Below, one piece after another: positions 17,794 through 26,242 of a DNA stretch of 64,000 nucleotides. Position 1 is the stretch's first letter, and each line of letters opens with the position of its first letter. The DNA lies in contig JBKBNY010000001.1 of assembly GCA_046295175.1 (NCBI GenBank), positions 1,178,001 to 1,242,000 on the forward strand, written 5' to 3'. Made by a program: the position numbers and the translations under genes. The stretch is from JALOLV01 sp046295175. Its GTDB lineage: Bacteria > Bacteroidota > Bacteroidia > Cytophagales > Spirosomataceae. The notes under the pieces are model-generated. The model had not been told where the DNA came from, ran no database searches, and saw only the letters and a list, made by a program, of their open reading frames with translations.

Positions 17794-18351
17794 ATGCTTA
17801 CTTCTGAAGCTGTAAAAATATGGAATTACGAGAGGTTGCTCAGTGAGCTTCCGTCTCAATCTCGATACGAAATCCGCAATGCACACTTAATTGATATACC
17901 TTCTCCTTCTGAAAAGCACCAAGAGTTGGTTTTTAAATTGACTCTCTTATTTGGTAATTATATAATACAAAACAAACTTGGTAAGTTTTATCAAGCTCCT
18001 TTCGATGTTATTTTAGATAATACCAATGTGGTTCAGCCAGATTTACTTTTGGTTTTGAATGAAAACAAAGAAATAATCAAAGAGCGAGGAGTTTTTGGTT
18101 CGCCAGATTTGGTTGTTGAGATAGTATCAAAGGGTTCGGTTATCAGGGATTATGTCGAAAAAAAAGAAGATTATGAGCGTTTTGGCGTAAAAGAATATTG
18201 GCTAATTGACCCACAAAACGAACTCATTCAAGTATTTGCACTCCAAAATACAAAATACGTATCTTTTTCATACGCCGACGAAGACGGAACCGTAAAATCG
18301 AAAATTTTAGACGGTTTTGAGATGAACTGGAACGATATTTTTAAACAATAA
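17794..18351 (+). CDS. Uma2-family (DUF820) nuclease-fold protein
   Basis: 185 residues. The PD-(D/E)XK fold of the Uma2 family is recognisable from VVQPDLLLV (catalytic Asp), SPDLVVEIVSKGS (Glu) and the RDYVEKKEDYERFGVKEYWLIDPQ stretch (Lys and following helix). Family members are very numerous in some bacteria and their biological role is not established. It is divergent from the serine hydrolase and convergent with rlmN, with a shared hairpin at its end. A second, distinct member is at 48082-48648. Confidence 0.85.
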   Translation: MLTSEAVKIWNYERLLSELPSQSRYEIRNAHLIDIPSPSEKHQELVFKLTLLFGNYIIQNKLGKFYQAPFDVILDNTNVVQPDLLLVLNENKEIIKERGVFGSPDLVVEIVSKGSVIRDYVEKKEDYERFGVKEYWLIDPQNELIQVFALQNTKYVSFSYADEDGTVKSKILDGFEMNWNDIFKQ

Positions 18352-18372
18352 AACGGGCTAATAAACCCGTTT
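18351..18372. terminator. Bidirectional terminator between Uma2 gene and rlmN
   Basis: AAACGGG pairs with CCCGTTT around an 8-base loop. It overlaps the ends of both convergent genes. Confidence 0.65.
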
Positions 18373-19421
18373 TACATTTCGACTTCTTTGATAGCAAGCT
18401 GCCCGCAGGCGGCATCTATGTCTTTACCACGACTACGACGAACCTGTACGTTTACGCCTCGGTCTTCGAGAAAACCAGCAAATTTGTCGAGTGTTTCGGG
18501 GTCGGTATTTTTGTAATTTGCTTCGGCAATGGGGTTATATTCGATGATATTTACCTTTGATGGCACTTTTTTGGTGAACTCCCACAATTCTTTTGCATCT
18601 TGGAGGGTATCGTTGTATCCGTAAAAAACAATGTATTCAAAAGTGATACGATTACCCGTTTTTTTATAGAAATACTGCAAGGCCTCGGCCAGATTCTTCA
18701 ACGAATTGGATTCGTTTATGGGCATGATTTCGTTGCGTTTCTCGTCGTTGGCGGCGTGTAGCGATAATGCCAGATTGAATTTCACCTCATCGTCTCCCAA
18801 TTTCTTTATCATCTTGGCGATTCCGGCGGTGCTAACCGTAATTCGCTTAGGCGACCAACCCAATCCATCGGGTGATGTGATATACTTGACAGATTCTAAC
18901 GTGTTGGCATAATTGAGCAAAGGCTCACCCATACCCATATAGACAATATTTGTCAGCGGTTGATTGTAATGCTCTTCGGCTTGTTGTTTTATCAAAACCA
19001 CTTGGTCATAAATCTCGGCAGCATCGAGGTTTCGTTTGCGGTCCATGTAGCCTGTTGCACAGAACTTACACGTGAGCGAGCAGCCCACTTGGCTACTTAC
19101 GCAGGCGGTCATGCGGTCATCGGCCGGAATCAAAACACCTTCTACCAAATTGCCATCGAAGAGTTTAAATCCCGACTTGATGGTTTTATCGTTGCTGATT
19201 TGTTTTTTATAAACACTTACGGGTCTTATCTCGAAATTTTCTTTGAGTAAATCACGGGTTTTGAGCGAAAGGTTGGTCATTTCATCAAAACTGTGTGCCG
19301 ATTTCTTCCAGAGCCATTCCGAAATCTGTTTGGCTCTAAAACCTTGCTCTCCATGCTCACTAAGCCAAGTTTTTATCTGCTCGGTAGTGAGTTTTCGTAT
19401 GTCTTGTTTGTTTATTATCAT
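18372..19421 (-). CDS. rlmN: Dual-specificity 23S rRNA/tRNA m2A methyltransferase RlmN
   Basis: 349 residues. This radical-SAM enzyme methylates C2 of A2503 in 23S rRNA and A37 in some tRNAs. Cys114, Cys118 and Cys121 (CSLTCKFC) bind the 4Fe-4S cluster. The two mechanistic cysteines should be Cys339 in AACGQL near the end and one in the cluster region. YMGMGEPLLNY and VSTAGI are further family motifs. It is convergent with the Uma2 gene. Confidence 0.96.
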   Translation of the reverse strand: MIINKQDIRKLTTEQIKTWLSEHGEQGFRAKQISEWLWKKSAHSFDEMTNLSLKTRDLLKENFEIRPVSVYKKQISNDKTIKSGFKLFDGNLVEGVLIPADDRMTACVSSQVGCSLTCKFCATGYMDRKRNLDAAEIYDQVVLIKQQAEEHYNQPLTNIVYMGMGEPLLNYANTLESVKYITSPDGLGWSPKRITVSTAGIAKMIKKLGDDEVKFNLALSLHAANDEKRNEIMPINESNSLKNLAEALQYFYKKTGNRITFEYIVFYGYNDTLQDAKELWEFTKKVPSKVNIIEYNPIAEANYKNTDPETLDKFAGFLEDRGVNVQVRRSRGKDIDAACGQLAIKEVEM

Positions 19422-19578
19422 TCTGATAAACAGGCAATTAGCCTTATTTTCTACAAAATTACTAAAAAGCTACCGTTACGCCTATCTGATACAATTATAG
19501 ATTCTGAAATATTTTTCAGAAATTTTGTAATTCTTACAAATCTTTGGCGACTAATACGGTAGAATCTAAAAGTAAATA

Positions 19579-20088
19579 ATGCAAAACCTCGAAAAAGAGT
19601 TCATCAGCATCATCGAAGCCAATCAAGGTATTATCCACAAAGTATGTGGGATGTACTGCCATTCGGCCGATGATAAAAAAGACCTTTTTCAAGAAATCGT
19701 TATTCAACTTTGGCGGTCGTATCCAAAATTCAAAGGCGAAGCAAAGGTTAGTTCGTGGCTCTATCAGATTGCTTTAAATACCGCCATTACACAGCTACGA
19801 AAATTTTATCGAAAACCTCAGCACGAAGTGTTTTCGGAGGTTATAATGAACATCTCGGAACCATCAACCGATGATGAGCGAGAAGTCAAATTGGCTTTTT
19901 TGTATCACGCAATCAGCAAATTATCCGAAATCGAAAAAGCTATTATCATGCTTTATCTTGAAGAACATTCTAACGATGAAATCGCCCAGATTATGGGCAT
20001 TACCCAAAATAACGTTAGGGTAAAACTACACCGAATCCAAGAAAAAATCAGAGGACTTCTAAATACAAACCACCATGAACGAGCTTGA
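19579..20088 (+). CDS. ECF-type RNA polymerase sigma factor
   Basis: 169 residues. Sigma region 2 (about 15-75) includes DKKDLFQEIVIQLWRSYPKFKG and SSWLYQIALNTAI. Region 4 (about 110-160) has LSEIEKAIIMLYLEEHSNDEIAQIMGI followed by the recognition helix NNVRVKLHRIQEKI. The stop overlaps the start of the next gene by 14 bases, so the two are translationally coupled. The next gene encodes a membrane protein that is probably its regulator. Confidence 0.92.
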   Translation: MQNLEKEFISIIEANQGIIHKVCGMYCHSADDKKDLFQEIVIQLWRSYPKFKGEAKVSSWLYQIALNTAITQLRKFYRKPQHEVFSEVIMNISEPSTDDEREVKLAFLYHAISKLSEIEKAIIMLYLEEHSNDEIAQIMGITQNNVRVKLHRIQEKIRGLLNTNHHERA

Positions 20089-20683
20089 AAAAATGAAAGA
20101 ACTCTGGAAAGATATTTATCAAAACCAGAATCAAAATTCACGATTAGACAAACAACAAATTATGGAAAATTTATCAAAAAAATCGAATGGTGTCTTTGCC
20201 AAACTACAAAAGAGTGTTTGGCTTGAATTTGCGGTATCGGTCGTTTGCATACCGATTATACTTATCGGAACCGCTATTTATAATCGCTCCGATATAAAAT
20301 TAGCCTCTGTGGTTTTTTGCATCATGGGAGTACTCTTATTGGTGATTCTGTGGAAAGATTTACGAAAAATCCAGCATTATTCGGCTGATGTTCAAAATCT
20401 AAAAGAAAGCATTAATCAATCCGTTACTCACATGGAGCATTTTGTAAAACTCTATTTTAGGGTTTACATGTTTTTGTGGCCAATGGTTGGCATTGTGTAT
20501 TATTTTATGTTCAGCTATTTTGCCCACATAGAAAATCTCAATTTGGGTGTTTTAGCAGGCTTTGTGGTTGTTTCTATCGTCATCGGGTATTTTGTACAGA
20601 CATGGTACACCGAGAAAATGTACGGGAAACACCTTAAAGAGCTAAAAAAGCTAAAAATAGAGTTAGAAAAAGATGATTATTGA
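20075..20683 (+). CDS. Membrane protein coupled to ECF sigma factor; probable anti-sigma partner
   Basis: 202 residues. A charged N-terminal cytoplasmic part (about 1-45, ELEKMKELWKDIYQ) precedes four hydrophobic spans: about 47-66, 72-92, 128-148 and 156-176. The end is a charged tail (KHLKELKKLKIELEKDD). The order sigma then membrane protein, with overlapping frames, is the usual layout of an ECF sigma factor and its membrane-bound anti-sigma. No zinc (ZAS) motif is seen, so it is not a classical zinc anti-sigma. The function is inferred from context only. Confidence 0.6.
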   Translation: MNELEKMKELWKDIYQNQNQNSRLDKQQIMENLSKKSNGVFAKLQKSVWLEFAVSVVCIPIILIGTAIYNRSDIKLASVVFCIMGVLLLVILWKDLRKIQHYSADVQNLKESINQSVTHMEHFVKLYFRVYMFLWPMVGIVYYFMFSYFAHIENLNLGVLAGFVVVSIVIGYFVQTWYTEKMYGKHLKELKKLKIELEKDDY

Positions 20684-20711
20684 GTAGTTAGAATCTACTA
20701 AGCGGATACTT

Positions 20712-20741
20712 AACCCACAGAAAATCGACTTTCTGTGGGTT
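20712..20741 (+). terminator. Terminator after the sigma/anti-sigma pair
   Basis: AACCCACAGAAA pairs perfectly with TTTCTGTGGGTT around a 6-base loop and is followed by TTATTTTT. Confidence 0.85.
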
Positions 20742-20846
20742 TATTTTTATGTGAAATCGTGCAAAACAGTAGGTATTTAGCCCAATTATGCCAAAATTTT
20801 AAAAAATTCACCAAAAAAGGGGGATTCATTCAAAAACTCTTTTGTT

Positions 20847-20854
20847 TAAATTTG
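20847..20854 (+). promoter_or_regulatory. Candidate -7 element upstream of the PDZ aspartyl protease
   Basis: TAAATTTG fits TAnnTTTG and lies 52 bp before the ATG at 20907. Confidence 0.4.
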
Positions 20855-20906
20855 TGTTTTCCAAGAAAAAATATTAATTTTTCGTTATATTTAAAGTAAT
20901 TTAGCT

Positions 20907-22181
20907 ATGAAAAAGGTGGGCAGAATTGGATTGATAGCTATTTTGCTGTTAACAACAACAATAGCTCATTCGCAAAAATTATTCAAGAAAAAAGTCGATA
21001 ACAGATACGGGTATCATTTTGTAGGCAAAAACCAAAAATTTGCTAAGATTCCCTTTGAGTTTCACGCCAATCTTATCGTAATCAAGACCATTATCAATAC
21101 TTCTGATACGCTTCGGTTTATTCTCGATACGGGTGTTAGCTCTACCATCATCACCGACCCCAATATTGCCAAACAGCTGCAACTTACACCTGTTCGTAGG
21201 GTAAAAATTAGTGGTGCGGGCGAAGAAGAAGAACTCATGGCCGATGTCTCGGTTGGGCATTCGATTCGGATGGGCGATGTAGTTGCTAATCATCAAAATT
21301 TGGTTATCATCGAAAAAGATATTCTAAAACTTTCGGAGTTTCTCGGTATTCCGATTCACGGGATATTCGGGCATGATTTGTTCAATAGTTTTGTCATTAA
21401 AATTGACTTTGAGAACAAAGAATTGATGCTAACCCTGCCCGATAAGTTTAAGTACAAAAAATCAATGGGTGAGCGATACCCGATGATTGTGACCCAATCT
21501 AAGCCATATACCGATGCGGTGGCTCTTGTGAGCAATAATAAATCGATACCAATGCGATTAGTGATTGATACGGGGGCCGGACACGCCCTCTTGCTTCGCA
21601 CCGACGACCACAAAGAAATTAACTTACCCAATCAGGTTATTAGGGCAAATTTGGGCCGTGGACTCAACGGTGAAATCAACGGACATATCGGTAGGGTGAA
21701 TAAAATCAAACTCGGAAGCCTCGAAATGCAGGACATCATTGCGTCGTTTCCTGATAGCATTTCGTTTAGTATGAAGTTTCCGCCGAGTGTCGAAAACCGC
21801 CAGGGAAGCATCGGTTGCGAATTGCTCCGTCGTTTTCATGTTACGCTCAATTACCACGATGGCTACATTTGTTTGAGGCCGATACGTACACGTATGCGAG
21901 AGTCTTTTGAACACGATATGAGCGGGATGGAAGTGCGTGCCAAAGGCGAGAAATTCAATCAATACGTTGTAGATAAGATTATTGAGGGTTCTCCGGCCGA
22001 CTTAGCTGGTTTGCAAAGTGGCGATGAAATTTTATTTATCAATAACCTAAACACAACAGAATTGACGATTAGCGAAATCTACAAAATGTTGTCTAAAAAA
22101 GAAGGTAAAATGATTGACTTGCTGGTTCGCCGCAAAGGTCAATTAGAATTTACAAGTTTTAAACTTCGCAGAATGATATAA
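20907..22181 (+). CDS. Exported retropepsin-like aspartyl protease with C-terminal PDZ domain
   Basis: 424 residues. A signal peptide (about 1-22) is followed by two retropepsin-type half domains, each with a catalytic DTG: RFILDTGVSSTII near residue 73 and RLVIDTGAGHALL near residue 216. The two lobes in one chain resemble a fused dimer of a retroviral-type protease. A PDZ domain (about 345-415) carries DKIIEGSPADLAGLQSGDEILFINN. Proteins of this layout are common in Bacteroidota but mostly uncharacterised. It probably acts in the periplasm or at the surface. It stands alone, convergent with the trehalase-like gene. Confidence 0.88.
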   Translation: MKKVGRIGLIAILLLTTTIAHSQKLFKKKVDNRYGYHFVGKNQKFAKIPFEFHANLIVIKTIINTSDTLRFILDTGVSSTIITDPNIAKQLQLTPVRRVKISGAGEEEELMADVSVGHSIRMGDVVANHQNLVIIEKDILKLSEFLGIPIHGIFGHDLFNSFVIKIDFENKELMLTLPDKFKYKKSMGERYPMIVTQSKPYTDAVALVSNNKSIPMRLVIDTGAGHALLLRTDDHKEINLPNQVIRANLGRGLNGEINGHIGRVNKIKLGSLEMQDIIASFPDSISFSMKFPPSVENRQGSIGCELLRRFHVTLNYHDGYICLRPIRTRMRESFEHDMSGMEVRAKGEKFNQYVVDKIIEGSPADLAGLQSGDEILFINNLNTTELTISEIYKMLSKKEGKMIDLLVRRKGQLEFTSFKLRRMI

Positions 22182-22240
22182 ATTTACAATCTTGTCTCAG
22201 CCCCTTTCCTTTGCAAAAAGGGGCTGAGAATTTACTCCCT

Positions 22241-23815
22241 CTATTTCTCGCTTAAAAGTTTTGTCAAAACACCGTTTGTGGTGCTAAAACCTTCTTTACT
22301 CCCGATTATTTTTGATGGCTCCAGTACATCATACTTATCAAATATTTTACCCGTTTTTTTGTAAACTTCGAGGTTGGTATTTATCCAATTGGTTTTGATT
22401 TTATTGGCCAAATCATCAAAACCGTAGTTGAGTAAGCCTTGAATCGCTACCCAATGAAACGCCGCAAAACCATTCTGCCCATCGTAATTTAAACCTGTTA
22501 GGTTCAAAGTTGTCATCAATCCGCCTGTTTGCAAAAATCTCGATTCGATAATTTTAGCTACTTTTTCGGCTTGTTGAGGTGTAGCCATCTTGAAAAATAA
22601 CGGATAAACTCCCGCCAACGAATAAACATCTTTTTGCTTGCCCGCCACAAAGTCATAATCGAAATAAAAACCTGCTTGCTCATTCCATAAGTATTTATCT
22701 ATCAAGCTTTTGCGTTTATTGGCGAGTTCGATAAAACTTTTAGCATAAGCAGGAGAATTGGTAGCTGCGTAGCCCTCCGATAAAATCATTTCGTACTGAT
22801 ACAGCAACGCATTGAGGTCAATCGGGGCGATTTCGGTTGTATGAATTGTTTCGAGCGATTTCCCATCACGTAGCCAACGGCTCGAAAAATACCAGCCAGA
22901 TTCGGCCCCCGAACGCAAATCTTGATAGATATTCTCAGGTTTTCTACCCGATTTTTTTGCAGTTGCTACATCTTCGCGATAGGCCTCGGCACGTGGCGTT
23001 TGGGTTTCATCAAAATACCGATTGAGCGTAGCATCTTTGGCCAAGAAAACCAGCTTTCGGTGGGCTTTAGCCGCCTTTTTTCGGGCTTCTTCGGTTTGCT
23101 TACGTTTATCTTCATCTTCAATGCCCATCCAATAATAATATTCTTTCTGAATCTGCGGAATCGCCTGAATCAACACGTTTTTATCCTTTTTCAAATCGGT
23201 CAATAATTTTACCATAATGGCAAAATAGGGCGGTTGCGAACGGCTCAGGTAATAACTACGATTTCCGCTCGGAATGTGCCCAAAATCTTGAATCAATTGA
23301 GCAAAATTGATAACCATATTCTCAATCACGCTGTCCTTTTGGGCGGTTTCTAAACCCAGCATCGCAAAATAACTATCCGAATAGTACATTTCTCGCTCGC
23401 CAAGCCCCGCAAACGGGTGTGACTTACGAAGTCTAATGAGCGTTCCGCCCCCCTCTGGTTTACGGATGAGTTTCGCCCATAAATCATTTAGGTATTGTTG
23501 AGGCGGCGTGTTTGGGTTTGATTTATAGGTATTCTCAAAACCTTGTGGAAGCGTAAAATTATCGTTTACAAATTGCTTTAGGTCAAAATTAGGTTGGTTT
23601 TTCTGCTCATTGTAGGCTTTCAGGATTATCGAAGCATCGGCATTGGGCGTACAATCGGCAAAGGTTTTAGAATCGGGGAATACATTTTTTAGCTGAACCT
23701 CTCTAAAAAGCTCTCCGAAGTCCACATCGGGCGATTTCAAATCCTTCTGTGTAAGTGGATTACTACAAGCCAATACTGTTATGATTAGACCTAACGATAA
23801 AAATATTTTTCTCAT
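22241..23815 (-). CDS. Trehalase-family (GH37) lipoprotein with altered catalytic motifs
   Basis: 524 residues from the ATG at 23815. It starts with a lipoprotein signal (LGLIITVLACSN). The GH37 fold is clear from GHIPSGNRSYYLSRSQPP, LNRYFDE, RAEAYREDVATA, RWLRDG, DLNALLY and the STTNGVLTKLL end. However, positions expected to be catalytic or substrate-binding differ. The motif YYWDSY reads YYSDSY (Ser146), SGWDFSSRW reads SGWYFSSRW (Tyr309 replaces the general-acid Asp), EKYDV reads DKYDV (Asp493 replaces the base Glu), and QWDxPNGW reads NYDGQNGF. The protein may be a non-catalytic binder or act on another sugar. Confidence 0.8.
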   Translation of the reverse strand: MRKIFLSLGLIITVLACSNPLTQKDLKSPDVDFGELFREVQLKNVFPDSKTFADCTPNADASIILKAYNEQKNQPNFDLKQFVNDNFTLPQGFENTYKSNPNTPPQQYLNDLWAKLIRKPEGGGTLIRLRKSHPFAGLGEREMYYSDSYFAMLGLETAQKDSVIENMVINFAQLIQDFGHIPSGNRSYYLSRSQPPYFAIMVKLLTDLKKDKNVLIQAIPQIQKEYYYWMGIEDEDKRKQTEEARKKAAKAHRKLVFLAKDATLNRYFDETQTPRAEAYREDVATAKKSGRKPENIYQDLRSGAESGWYFSSRWLRDGKSLETIHTTEIAPIDLNALLYQYEMILSEGYAATNSPAYAKSFIELANKRKSLIDKYLWNEQAGFYFDYDFVAGKQKDVYSLAGVYPLFFKMATPQQAEKVAKIIESRFLQTGGLMTTLNLTGLNYDGQNGFAAFHWVAIQGLLNYGFDDLANKIKTNWINTNLEVYKKTGKIFDKYDVLEPSKIIGSKEGFSTTNGVLTKLLSEK

Positions 23816-24244
23816 TTCTGAAAATTTAAAATACAATGGGGTTTTAGCTGATTTTACAGATTTAACCAAAACCGATTAAATCAGCGTTGTTTTTTTGGTT
23901 TTATAGATTTTGAAATAACTTCCCATAAAACCGTGACACGGTTATTGGCTAAAATTGGTAGAATCTATTGTTTGAAGGTCATCCGTGCCACGGATTCCTC
24001 CCTTTTTAATTTAACCAAGTTATTTCATAATCTAAAATTTCAACTATTTATCAACAAGACATCAATTCTCAAACTACTATTTAGCCGCAATGGTTTTGTT
24101 TTTTGCGTGCCAAAATTAGCAATTATTATCCAAGAAGCCGTTTTATATCTGCTAAGCAGCGTAATTTGTAGAAATTCTAAATCCTAACATTAAGGCATGA
24201 AATTTGCACGAATTATTCGACGATATTATTTGTGAGTGAATGCT
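23816..24244. other. Gene-free divergent region holding a CCGTGNCACGG element
   Basis: About 430 bp between the divergent trehalase-like and T9SS-cargo genes. It contains the 65-bp repeat element at 23931-23995 and is otherwise AT-rich and featureless. Confidence 0.5.
23931..23995. repeat. 65-bp element with CCGTGNCACGG palindromic ends, copy 1
   Basis: CCGTGACACGG at 23931-23941 and ATCCGTGCCACGGAT at 23981-23995 bound an unrelated interior. An inverted counterpart of almost the same length is at 54925-54988, with matching outer flank (CCATAAAA/CCATAGAA before the first palindrome). Confidence 0.7.
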
Positions 24245-26101
24245 ATGCTTTTTATTCTGAGAGTTTTCCTTCTGTTGATACCTACATATACTTTTTCACA
24301 AAATCTTGCACTCCACTGGCAAAAAACAATGGGCGGCAAGAATAATGAATTTGCCTATTCGGTAGTTGAACTTTCGGATGGTAGCTTTGTCATGGTCGGC
24401 TCGACCAATAGTGGCATTGATGGCGATGTAGTCGAAACCAAAGGCATGAGCGATATGTGGGTTATAAAAACCAAAGCAAATGGGCAGATTGAATGGTCGA
24501 AATGCTTTGGCGGTACCAAAGACGATATTGCTACCGACGTAGTCGAAACCACCGATAAAGCGATATTGGTGGTCGGCACAACAAATTCGGTCGATGGTGA
24601 TGCTCAAGGAAGCGGCACTCGTGGCGGAATATTACTCTTCAAAATAAAAACCAACGGAACTCTTGAGTGGAAACGTGTCTTTGCGGGCGGCTACAATGCC
24701 AGCGAAGCGGGCTACTTGCGAGGCGATGGGTCTTCTAAACCTTCTCTAAAAAATACTGCCGATGGCGGATATATCTTGGGAGCAACCCGCGACGGTGGCG
24801 TAAACACTGGTTATCGTGAATACGATTTTTGGCTGGCAAAACTCAATGCTTCAGGAACAATCTTGTGGCAACAACACTACGGAAGTTCACGAAACGATGT
24901 AATGAATGAGGTAATACTTACATCCGACGGGGGTTACATCATGCTCGGTGGTACAGAAGGGCAATCTAATGAGATTTTAGGAGCTGGACGAGGCTTTTTT
25001 GATACATACATCGTAAAAGTGAGTGCAAATGGCAGCCAGCAATGGCAGAGAGCATTTGGGGGTAGTAGCTTCGACTCTGCGTATTCGGCCGGAGAAACAT
25101 CCGACAGGGGATTTGCCGTAGTAGGCGAAACAACTTCACGAGATTTCGATTTTCAGGGCAACTTAGGTCAAAAAGATGGGTTTATCATTCGTCTAAGTGC
25201 TTCTGGTCAATTACTCTGGAAAATCATGGTTGGGGGTATCGAAAACGACGGAATCAACCATCTCGAAAAGGTAAATAACCAATTTATTGGTTTTGGTTTC
25301 AGTGGCTCGACACTCTCAGGAGCAAAACCCAATAGTTCGTTACCCGATTTCTGGATGATTAGCTTTACCGAAAGCGGAACCATCAACTATAATAAACTTT
25401 GGGGTGGCGGCGATGAAGATTTGGCTCGTTGCGGAATCCCGACTAAAGATGGTAGTTTTATAGTGGTTGGACAATCACAATCTGTTGATGGTGATATAAC
25501 GAATATTAGAGGGAATTTAGATTTTTGGGCGATAAAAGTCGGCACTCCCCTACCTGCATACGTGGCAACTTTTAATGCCAATATCAATGCCCAACAGAAT
25601 ATCCAACTCACTTGGGAATCTACCTACGAAACGACCGTCCGAAACTACAACCTTAGTAGAAGCACCAACGGAACAAGCTTCACCAAGCTAACTTCTATCG
25701 CTACAAATGGCAATCTGACGCAACGCCGAAGGTATAATTATGTTGATACTAAACCCGCAGTCGGACAAAATTATTATCAACTGAGCTACACCGATGCCAA
25801 TAACCGCGAGACCATCGTCTCGACCTCGGTTGTGAGTTTTATTCCGACCAGTACCGAATCGCAAGACCCAAATCTGCAAGTGGTAGTTTATCCAAACCCA
25901 TCGGATGGAAACGAAATATTCGTCAATACCGAAAAACCAAATTCTGCCATCAATTTCTACGATACTCAAGGCCGAAACATTGCGATTGATATAGAGTTTA
26001 TCGAACCCCGAAAAGCCTCAATCAAGCCAACACAAAAGCTGCCATCGGGCATTTATTTTATCGCATTACCCAATACCACTCATCGAGTATTGGTCCGATA
26101 A
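24245..26101 (+). CDS. T9SS-exported beta-propeller protein
   Basis: 618 residues from the ATG at 24245; an in-frame GTG three codons earlier is less likely. A signal peptide (LRVFLLLIPTYTFSQ) leads a repeated beta-strand region of about 400 residues. This region repeats a pattern of the kind DGGYIL..G.T.S..G..., with WGGG or FGG at blade ends (LWQQHYGSSRNDV, WQRAFGGSSFDSA, WKIMVGGIENDG). That pattern is typical of delayed-reading propellers in Bacteroidota surface proteins. A fibronectin-like stretch follows at about 440-540. The end (VVYPNPSDGNEIF to SGIYFIALP) is a type A T9SS sorting domain. Binding target unknown. Confidence 0.85.
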   Translation: MLFILRVFLLLIPTYTFSQNLALHWQKTMGGKNNEFAYSVVELSDGSFVMVGSTNSGIDGDVVETKGMSDMWVIKTKANGQIEWSKCFGGTKDDIATDVVETTDKAILVVGTTNSVDGDAQGSGTRGGILLFKIKTNGTLEWKRVFAGGYNASEAGYLRGDGSSKPSLKNTADGGYILGATRDGGVNTGYREYDFWLAKLNASGTILWQQHYGSSRNDVMNEVILTSDGGYIMLGGTEGQSNEILGAGRGFFDTYIVKVSANGSQQWQRAFGGSSFDSAYSAGETSDRGFAVVGETTSRDFDFQGNLGQKDGFIIRLSASGQLLWKIMVGGIENDGINHLEKVNNQFIGFGFSGSTLSGAKPNSSLPDFWMISFTESGTINYNKLWGGGDEDLARCGIPTKDGSFIVVGQSQSVDGDITNIRGNLDFWAIKVGTPLPAYVATFNANINAQQNIQLTWESTYETTVRNYNLSRSTNGTSFTKLTSIATNGNLTQRRRYNYVDTKPAVGQNYYQLSYTDANNRETIVSTSVVSFIPTSTESQDPNLQVVVYPNPSDGNEIFVNTEKPNSAINFYDTQGRNIAIDIEFIEPRKASIKPTQKLPSGIYFIALPNTTHRVLVR

Positions 26102-26242
26102 AGCTATTATCCCAAAAAACTAATCCATCAATTTTGCCCGTCTAACGCATTATTTTTTCCATTAATGTAGAATTTTCGTAATCGAAAAGCCTTTTCTTTT
26201 TACATTTACTGCATTATCCCGATACGAAATTTCATTGACTGA

